A stretch of DNA of 64,000 bases from Hyphomicrobiales bacterium (GTDB lineage: Bacteria > Pseudomonadota > Alphaproteobacteria > Rhizobiales > Methyloligellaceae): positions 1-64,000 of the forward strand of contig JANQLP010000063.1 in NCBI GenBank assembly GCA_028280515.1, written 5' to 3'. Position numbers and translations under genes: made by a program. Below are positions 25,525 through 31,406 of the stretch, piece after piece (the first letter of the stretch is position 1; every line of letters starts with the position of its first letter). The notes under the pieces were generated by a model that did not search any database, had not been told where the DNA came from, and saw nothing but the letters and a program-made list of their open reading frames with translations.

Positions 25525-25650
25525 ATGGCTAATCCCTCTTACCTTGCATCCCTCAGTGACGGCAACCTGGAAATATTGGATGGTGAAGGCTTGATCGCCA
25601 CTGCGCGTCGACTCAGCAATTCTCCGAGGCGGGGAGATTGCCTCAGATAG
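25525..25650 (+). CDS. Short leader-like protein before the M41-like gene
   Basis: A 41-codon frame (MANPSYLASLSDGNLEILDG, ending RRGDCLR) with a strong GAGAAGGAG 8 bases upstream. Its 3' end overlaps the TTG start of the M41-like gene by 13 bases. It may be a real small protein coupled to that gene, or the original N-terminus now separated by a frameshift. No family is recognised. Confidence 0.45.
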   Translation: MANPSYLASLSDGNLEILDGEGLIATARRLSNSPRRGDCLR

Positions 25651-26165
25651 GTCCACATGCATGCAAAACACTCTTTGGGCAGCAATCGACAGCCTACCAT
25701 GAGGCAGCGCACGCGGTCATTGGTCGCGTTCTCGGATTGGATTGCGGCGAGGTGACTGTCGTTCCGAATGAGGAAGAGGGCGAAGCTGGGCATTCCCTCT
25801 TGCTTGACGATGCCTACGAAGTGTTTGGCCGGTGGCAGGAAAGCCCAGCCACCTGGCATCGCGAGTTGCGGTTGGTGCACCGCGCTTACATCATCATGGT
25901 GATGGCAGGAGCCGAAGCTGAGGATGTTTTGCTGGGCCATTGCAGTGGCGACGACGGCACAGACAGAAGGCACATTGCGCATACCGTTTACTCACGCGAG
26001 CCTGACATTTCTGCAGAGGCGTGGCGCCGGTACGAGCCGCGCATTAGGCGACAGACCCGGCGCCTGGTCCGCGAGCACCGCGACAAGATTGAACGCGTGG
26101 CCGCGGCACTGCTGAAGCACGGCACACTAACCGGCAGTCTGGTGGACGAATTGATTGAAGACTGA
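25638..26165 (+). CDS. Stand-alone M41 (FtsH-like) metallopeptidase-domain protein
   Basis: A 175-residue protein with the zinc-binding HEAAH motif (H21, E22, H25) in the context TAYHEAAHAVIGRVLGL, which is the FtsH peptidase helix. AEDVLLG and then GDDGTDRRH (Asp107 region) fit the third-ligand segment of FtsH. There is no AAA ATPase domain or membrane segment. Short proteins of this kind occur on mobile islands, and it is not known whether they are active proteases. The start codon appears to be TTG at 25638, since no ATG precedes the motif in frame. Coupling to the upstream 41-codon frame is likely. Confidence 0.7.
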   Translation: MPQIGPHACKTLFGQQSTAYHEAAHAVIGRVLGLDCGEVTVVPNEEEGEAGHSLLLDDAYEVFGRWQESPATWHRELRLVHRAYIIMVMAGAEAEDVLLGHCSGDDGTDRRHIAHTVYSREPDISAEAWRRYEPRIRRQTRRLVREHRDKIERVAAALLKHGTLTGSLVDELIED

Positions 26166-26217
26166 GCCGCTTGTGGAGGTTTGTGATAGGGCCTTGTCCG
26201 CTTCAGGGCCTAACTGG

Positions 26218-27111
26218 TCATGAAGGCGCGTCCCGGTTTGTGCTTTCAACATTGCACGCGTCCATTAGCGATCGGCCGAGAGAGGTGAGCTCAAATATGA
26301 CCTCAGGAATTTTCTCCTGTTCCATTTTTGGAATGGTGGCGGGCGATCCCTTCCCGGTTCCCGAAACTGCCAGAGAGAGACTTTCGAGATAGTCCAGAGC
26401 CTTGGCGGTCACATCGGCGCGAGCAGGGGCTTCTCGATCCGCGTGCCACCTCAACAGCGCGCGCTCGCTATAACGCTTACCAGTTCGAAATCCGATGCAA
26501 CGCAACCGCATTAGGTTTTGCACTGCCTTTTCTCTCTCACTTGACGAGCGCCTTCGCCAAACTCGATCGGCCAATGTTCTCACTGACTCTAATAAGAGCT
26601 TTCGGGCGGCGGCATATCCCTTTGCCGTTTTATCCTCTGGCTCGGGGCGACGCGTTTCGATTTGATGAAGGACAAGCAAAAGGCCTGTTTCCGCTGGGCC
26701 AAGTGATCTCAAGATGTCTACGAAGACCTTTGACGCCGAGATTGATTTGTCGGGGTCCATGGCGCTCGCAAATAGACCGGCCCATAGCTGCTGAACGGTC
26801 TCATCATCCTCAAGCGAGCAGGCATCCATCGCTCGGTACACATCACCTTGCGGGAGTGATTTAAGGCGGTTGTTATCCAAACCGCGCCGTTTGATTTCTT
26901 CTGATGTCTTTTCAGCGATTTCTTCAATGTTCTTTTGGCGAAATCTCCACGCCCTAATTTGATCCCCCAAGTAGGTGCCCAGCTCGTCGGCAGCGGGTCC
27001 TAACATCCTTTCCAAGAGGTTGCCTGCGGTTTGTGAAAGCGATTTCTGCAGTGGAGTTGGGCTCTGCCCCGAAAGGGTGTCGTCGGGTTCTGTTTCGTCT
27101 GCTTTGTTCAT
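26218..27111 (-). CDS. Abi-alpha (DUF4393) family abortive-infection-like protein
   Basis: A 297-residue soluble protein of the Abi-alpha/DUF4393 family, some members of which are linked to abortive infection. The family core is visible as ERMLGPAADELGTYLGDQIR with AWRFRQKN, then PQGDVYRAMDACSLEDDETV and QQLWAGLFASAMD, which are the most conserved parts. The C-terminal region contains ELTSLGRSLMDAC. The ATG at 27111 is preferred to a GTG at 27171. It is transcribed in the same direction as DUF2971, 188 bases downstream of it, within the island's defence-like cargo. Confidence 0.8.
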   Translation of the reverse strand: MNKADETEPDDTLSGQSPTPLQKSLSQTAGNLLERMLGPAADELGTYLGDQIRAWRFRQKNIEEIAEKTSEEIKRRGLDNNRLKSLPQGDVYRAMDACSLEDDETVQQLWAGLFASAMDPDKSISASKVFVDILRSLGPAETGLLLVLHQIETRRPEPEDKTAKGYAAARKLLLESVRTLADRVWRRRSSSEREKAVQNLMRLRCIGFRTGKRYSERALLRWHADREAPARADVTAKALDYLESLSLAVSGTGKGSPATIPKMEQEKIPEVIFELTSLGRSLMDACNVESTNRDAPS

Positions 27112-27299
27112 TATCGTCGAGTTTGCCAGAGTAGCGTTCGACTTTTTATGCCACGTTCTTTTTCTCTCCACTATGCACGATGTGCGTCCTCTCTTCCGGG
27201 AACGGCTCTGCTAGCTTGAACACCTCTTCCGACGTGCCGCTCATTCACGCACCAGAGTCCTCATCCCCCAAAATCGTCTGTCATCCCGCACCATCAACC

Positions 27300-27992
27300 T
27301 CATAGAGGCGCCCACTCATGCTCGTATCCCGATACCTTCATCGTGTGAATCGGTATCTTTATTCTCGTGAGATCCTCTACCAGCTTGGCTCTAGCCTCGT
27401 TTTCGATTCTCGGTCCGAGATAGACAGCTTTGACAGACCCCCCCTTGGCTATCTTCAAACGCCCGGGGACATCCACTGCGTTTGAGTTTGTCAACAAGCG
27501 CCACTCTCTCTCATAAAGCCAGCAGGATTTTTTGTGTGAAAGGATCGTTCTTGCAGCCCGTTGAGGGTGCTGTTGGTAATCTTTGCCGATCCTTGGTGGG
27601 CTACCATCATAGGCCACGCGAACAAGGTGCACATCGTCATCTAATCCAGACCGCAACTCCCGCGTGCTATACGCCACGCAGATGCCGCTATAATTCTTGG
27701 CGTAGTGAGCCCACAGCAACTCGTTGTCGTGGTTGTCACTGAAGCAGCATATCCCGAGTGAGCGTTTGTGATTTAGGATTTCGCCAGCCAGATTATTGAA
27801 CCTAAGCTGTTTCGCTAGCCATGGTGATGTGCCGTAGATCCCCTCCATCGGATCATTCAGATCTCGATAACGGCTGCACCAGAGATAGCCATTTGAGATT
27901 GCGTCAAGCTCCTGTGCCGCCAATTCAACCGACGACACGTCCCGATATCGATAAAGGCGGGGAGGAAGAGGAGGGGGATCGATTTGAGCCAT
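27300..27992 (-). CDS. DUF2971 domain protein
   Basis: A 230-residue protein with the DUF2971 hallmarks: LYRYRDVSSVELA near the N-terminus, LNDPMEGIYG, ICCFSDNHDNELLWAHYAKN, SGICVAYS, and a late WLYEREWRLL segment. Members are soluble, scattered through defence and mobile islands, and without a defined biochemical activity. AAGGAGA 8 bases before the ATG at 27992 decides the start against a longer frame. Adjacent to Abi-alpha, it may act in phage resistance. Confidence 0.8.
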   Translation of the reverse strand: MAQIDPPPLPPRLYRYRDVSSVELAAQELDAISNGYLWCSRYRDLNDPMEGIYGTSPWLAKQLRFNNLAGEILNHKRSLGICCFSDNHDNELLWAHYAKNYSGICVAYSTRELRSGLDDDVHLVRVAYDGSPPRIGKDYQQHPQRAARTILSHKKSCWLYEREWRLLTNSNAVDVPGRLKIAKGGSVKAVYLGPRIENEARAKLVEDLTRIKIPIHTMKVSGYEHEWAPL

Positions 27993-28276
27993 GGCAGGCT
28001 CTCCTTCCGGCTTTGGTTGCGCTCTTGTGAATCCGCGTTCTAGGCTACGCAACTAATGTGGAGGTAAGGAAAATTACGTGTCCCAAGACTATAAAACACC
28101 AACCTTCGGCGACAAATTTGGACAATAGCGCTATTCCTGCATGTCCTATCCTTGCATCTGGGAAAAGCCGGTTGAAGGAATGAGGACAAACAGACATGTG
28201 CGGCGGGAGTTAGAAGAACAGAAGCGACCGCGCAAACGGAGTTTGACGCCACCCAAAATTAGGTCCAAGGCTGACA

Positions 28277-28633
28277 ATGAGAAGGTTGTTGCGTGAAGCG
28301 TCACGAATGACAAAGACCGGGATGACTGACGTCCAGAGAGTCTCATCGGTGTTGATGCTCGGGACCGTATTGCTTGCCGGATGCACTGACAAAGAAGCGG
28401 AGTTGGCTGGCTGCAAGGTGGAGGCCGCAAAGACGTACGCAAACCATCCCGGTGCAAATTGGGTGCGCAATCCAGGAATGGAAGCGATCGTTCACCTGCA
28501 CACCGTCACAAACTTCATAGACAACTGCATGCGCGCCCGTGGCTACGCGCGAGACACCGGCAAAAACAACTGCAAACCGGCAAGTGACAACGCGAGACGC
28601 GCAGAGTGCTACGAGTCTGTCTCATGGTGGTAG
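28277..28633 (+). CDS. Small lipoprotein
   Basis: A protein of up to 118 residues with a lipobox LLAGC. The signal sequence begins most naturally at one of the internal Met codons (28307 or 28322), but only the ATG at 28277 has an AAGG upstream, so the start is uncertain. The mature part (about 83 residues) contains four further cysteines (SLAGC..., DNCMRARGY, NNCKPAS, AECYESVSWW pattern), likely disulfide-bonded. The C-terminus DNCMRARGY resembles small periplasmic lipoproteins carried by phages and islands. Function unknown. Confidence 0.6.
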   Translation: MRRLLREASRMTKTGMTDVQRVSSVLMLGTVLLAGCTDKEAELAGCKVEAAKTYANHPGANWVRNPGMEAIVHLHTVTNFIDNCMRARGYARDTGKNNCKPASDNARRAECYESVSWW

Positions 28634-28643
28634 CCGCCGGCCC

Positions 28644-29296
28644 TCAGGCCGCGTCCTTCTTCTCACCTGTGTGGACGATGTGCATTTGCTCAGCTGGAAA
28701 AGGCTTGGCTAGCTGAAACGCTTCCTCAGCCGTGCCATCCATCCAGGTATCAAAGTCCTCACTCCCTGAGAGCATCACCGGCATCCGGCTCGGGTGGATC
28801 GCCTTGACCACCTCGTTCGGCGCAGTCGTCAAGAACGAATACACGTTCGCCTCGACCGGCTCTCCGTCTTTCTTGAGCGGACCCTTCCATGTCCTCCAGA
28901 TCCCGGCAAAGGCAAACGGCGGGCGCGGTTCGTCGCCCTTCAAGGCAAACCAGTGCCACACGGCGGGTTCCGCCCCTTCGGTTCCGAAAATGATGTGACG
29001 GGAACAAGACACCGCCTTTCCTCGAATGACCCTTTCCAAAATGAACTTGATAGCACCTTGTCGTCGCGGGTGTTGGTGACACGCCTTGGTGCCTTACCCT
29101 TCTGAGGCAGGACGAAACCCCAGGACATCATTAGCAGCTCGCGGCCATTGTCGGTCTTGCGCACCACCGGTGCATCGAAGCCAGGGAAAATGGCCGACTG
29201 GGACGGAAGGTTACCAGCACTGGGGGTGACTGACGTGACTTTAAACAGGCGTCGGATAGCCTCGATATTCGTCGTTTGCGAGTATAGGTTGCACAT
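28644..29296 (-). pseudogene. SRAP (YedK/HMCES) family protein, frameshifted
   Basis: SOS response-associated peptidase family proteins crosslink to abasic sites in single-stranded DNA through Cys2. Here the N-terminal frame has MCNLYSQTT with Cys2, SWGFVLP, NTRDDKV and RRCLVPVTSFSEP. The C-terminal frame continues with GAEPAVWHWFALKG, FAGIWRTWKG and HPSRMPVML. The two parts lie in different frames, and insertion of one G in the G4 run (C4 on the plus strand, 28973-28976) would restore a normal protein of about 217 residues. A perfect LexA-type box overlaps its promoter. It is a real pseudogene or a homopolymer error. Confidence 0.8.
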
Positions 29297-29300
29297 TCAT

Positions 29301-29315
29301 GTTCACATATTGTTC
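29301..29315. promoter_or_regulatory. Alphaproteobacterial LexA (SOS) box
   Basis: GTTC-ACATATT-GTTC is an exact match to GTTC-N7-GTTC, the SOS operator of alphaproteobacteria. It lies 4 bases upstream of the SRAP start on the minus strand and 21 bases upstream of the small plus-strand gene at 29337. Its position between two divergent genes, one belonging to a known SOS-associated family, makes a functional LexA site likely. Confidence 0.75.
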
Positions 29316-29336
29316 TGGTTGCGGTAGCGTCATCAT

Positions 29337-29537
29337 ATGACGGCTGATGATGATACGGAATGGACACTGACATTCGTGCTCAGGCACACGCTCCGGCAGA
29401 GTCCGTTCATCGTGAAGCGGCTGGACGAGAGGCGCGGCGCGGATGTCTTTGAAGAAATCGCCCGGCGGCAAGCGCAGGATATCTTGAAGCGTTGGGAGTT
29501 GAAAAAGAAACTGCCGCTCGATCCGCATCGGCATTAG
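29337..29537 (+). CDS. Small conserved-looking protein under the SOS box
   Basis: A 66-residue soluble, charged protein (LTFVLRHTLRQSPFIVKRLD, then a helical EEIARRQAQDILKRWELKKK). It is divergent from SRAP and starts 21 bases from the LexA box, so it may be DNA-damage inducible. I do not recognise the family. The ribosome-binding site is weak. Confidence 0.5.
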   Translation: MTADDDTEWTLTFVLRHTLRQSPFIVKRLDERRGADVFEEIARRQAQDILKRWELKKKLPLDPHRH

Positions 29538-29564
29538 GCCATAAGGCTAGATATCGCCCTGACA

Positions 29565-29975
29565 TCAGCGCTCGCAGGGAAATGCTTTCCAAAGAGCATC
29601 GAGCGCAACCTCTTCCCAACGCTTATGCTGGGCTTCGGGATGCAGATCGGCATATCTCACAAATACTCGAACTATTTGCAGTAGAGAGCTCTCAGGCGGA
29701 GGACATGCATTTGTCATGGTCTTTGTTCGCTGCTGCCTGAGACTGCGTGCCGACAAGCGCTGTAGGGTCGCAAAAGCGCCCCAACAGGTTCCGTCGTCAA
29801 AACCCAAAGATCGAGGAAACACCAACTGCCGATTAGATAGCACTTTGGAGTTAGAGATAGACCTGCAATTACTCAGCATTTGGGCTGCAGTTGTGTAGTC
29901 CTGCGCCGAGATGGAATATGGCAACGATGCAACAAGACAAAGCGTCACCGCCATCAATTTGAACTCGCGTGTCAT
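29565..29975 (-). CDS. Rap1a/Tai-like exported protein
   Basis: A 136-residue periplasmic protein with a signal peptide (hydrophobic about residues 8-24, cleavage near SA-QD). The mature domain has the cysteine pattern and ending of the Rap1a/Tai family: C..GTCWGAFATLQ, ACPPPESSLLQIVRVFVRYADLHPE, and a final VALDALWKAFPC. Rap1a is an immunity protein against a type VI secretion effector in Serratia, but most family members have no demonstrated function. GAGGGG precedes the ATG. It is downstream of a second, diverged member. Confidence 0.7.
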   Translation of the reverse strand: MTREFKLMAVTLCLVASLPYSISAQDYTTAAQMLSNCRSISNSKVLSNRQLVFPRSLGFDDGTCWGAFATLQRLSARSLRQQRTKTMTNACPPPESSLLQIVRVFVRYADLHPEAQHKRWEEVALDALWKAFPCER

Positions 29976-30120
29976 ACTGACCCCTCAATACTCCAGCAAC
30001 CGATGAGCCCGACAATCAAACCGACTCCTCGTCCCGTTTGCTTCCGATATTGGCATCATAAGAGTAAGCCCAAGGAACACGCCGCCTCGGGAGGCTTGAC
30101 TGCCCCCCGGCTTGGGCTCA

Positions 30121-30504
30121 TCAATTCTTGCCATCGCAGAAAAGGTTGTGAAGGGCATTCCGTATCTCGAAAACCGCGAAACCGCTTTGCATGCTTTTTA
30201 CATTGGATCTGACGACCTGAACGATTAGGTCCCATTCTTGCAATACGGCTTTCTCGCAGAGCGTGAGATTCGGATTGATCGTGCCCTTCCCGAGTCGGCT
30301 CGCCTCATTGACGAGAAAAAGCGTCTCAACAACCCCCTGAATGTACAAGCGGCAACCGGCACGCGTCTCGGCATCGTGTTGGAAACAGAGAATCGCCATC
30401 CCTTTGTCGCTCATAAAACTCGCTGCGTGGACGGCGCGGTCACTCTGCACACCAAGCGCAGTAAACAATACAAACACAGCGATCCATCTTTTAGTCGTCG
30501 TCAT
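30121..30504 (-). CDS. Second Rap1a/Tai-like exported protein
   Basis: A 127-residue protein with a signal peptide (about residues 7-27, ending VHA-AS). The mature part carries CFQHDAETRAGCRLYIQGVV and LCEKAVLQEWDLIVQVVRSN, ending in ALHNLFC. This matches the cysteine spacing and terminal helix of the Rap1a/Tai family, although the central Pro motif is less well kept. It is transcribed in the same direction as the other member 145 bases downstream. No cognate effector gene is visible in the island. Confidence 0.6.
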   Translation of the reverse strand: MTTTKRWIAVFVLFTALGVQSDRAVHAASFMSDKGMAILCFQHDAETRAGCRLYIQGVVETLFLVNEASRLGKGTINPNLTLCEKAVLQEWDLIVQVVRSNVKSMQSGFAVFEIRNALHNLFCDGKN

Positions 30505-30537
30505 CCTGTCGCCTCTGCAGCTGTGCGAGTAGAGCGT

Positions 30538-30639
30538 CTAGCCTGCCTCCCGGCTCATATCGAATGCCTTCCAGGGCAGGGCCAATTCGCGATCTCTTTT
30601 GGCAATTTCAAGCGAAGGATCCTTTGGCTCATCGGGCAT
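30538..30639 (-). CDS. Candidate 33-residue protein
   Basis: A short minus-strand frame (MPDEPKDPSLEIAKRDRELA, ending FDMSREAG) with a textbook AGGAGG 9 bases before its ATG. It ends 33 bases upstream of the Rap1a-like gene and reads in the same direction, so it may lead that transcript. It has no recognisable family. The ribosome-binding site is the main support. Confidence 0.45.
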   Translation of the reverse strand: MPDEPKDPSLEIAKRDRELALPWKAFDMSREAG

Positions 30640-30669
30640 CGCCAGACCTCCTAGATTCGTCGCGAGCGC

Positions 30670-30690
30670 TTCCCCTATGCTTCCCCGGAG
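30670..30690 (+). repeat. Right candidate integrase arm-type site
   Basis: TTCCCCTATGCTTCCCCGGA(G) is the partner of the 12649-12669 sequence (18 of 21 identical, same orientation). It lies 56 bases inside the right att core, matching the expected layout of arm sites flanking attP. Confidence 0.45.
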
Positions 30691-30746
30691 CTATAGGATC
30701 CGGTCGTCAAATATTGATGCTTATAACCGTCTGATAAACAAAGAAA

Positions 30747-30825
<79 letters not shown>

Positions 30826-31004
30826 GTCGCGCGGGCGAGACTACTTGATCGGCGGCTTGCGCGCAATTGAATGGCACTGTTGCCGGGTGCCGAAAATTTT
30901 CGGTAAATTCGAACAAAATTTGACGCGAATTGACCCGCGCGTGTTTGCCGGATTGCAGGAGTTCTCCGGGTAAAACCGTTTTCCCCTATCCCCGAGGGCC
31001 CCTG

Positions 31005-31331
31005 ATGAATCGTACGCTTGGACTGTCTCTTTTTTTTGGTTTGCTGGTCGGCGGTATTGTAACAACCCATGCCCTGACGACTGACAGGCTGCCCGATGGC
31101 TTGACCTGCCAGTCGGATCGGCTGGCGGCATACGGGTGGACCGACAAACGCCAGTCCATGGCCGAGCTCGCCGCCATCAGGGCATGGCAGAAGGAAGCGG
31201 CTGAGCGCGATCCGGAAGCCGGGCACTGGCACCTTGCCCGCAAGCGCTCCATGAGTTGCCGGGCGTTTGAGAACAGCGCCCACTTCCAGTGCGTCGTGTC
31301 GGCAAAGCCCTGCAAGATGACGGGTGGCTGA
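31005..31331 (+). CDS. Exported small Cys-containing protein
   Basis: A 108-residue protein with a signal peptide (LGLSLFFGLLVGGIVTTHAL). The mature part has an Ala/Trp motif MAELAAIRAWQKEA and a C-terminal group of cysteines (MSCRAF, FQCVVSAKPC). This pattern is seen in small periplasmic proteins of Rhizobiales. The ATG at 31005 is chosen because it begins the signal peptide. An in-frame start at 30930 would add an unlikely extension. It is the first chromosomal gene beyond the island. Function unknown. Confidence 0.6.
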   Translation: MNRTLGLSLFFGLLVGGIVTTHALTTDRLPDGLTCQSDRLAAYGWTDKRQSMAELAAIRAWQKEAAERDPEAGHWHLARKRSMSCRAFENSAHFQCVVSAKPCKMTGG

Positions 31332-31406
31332 CCGGATACGCGTTTCCGGCGTGGCTTGCGAAGTTTCACCTGACCTCGGCCCGGCGCGGCCTTATAGTGC
31401 GCTGCC

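Noticed and set aside
30651-30720. Possible short CRISPR-like repeats (TTCCCC units)
   Set aside because: Only one or two imperfect copies at each island end, without spacers. Better explained as integrase arm sites.
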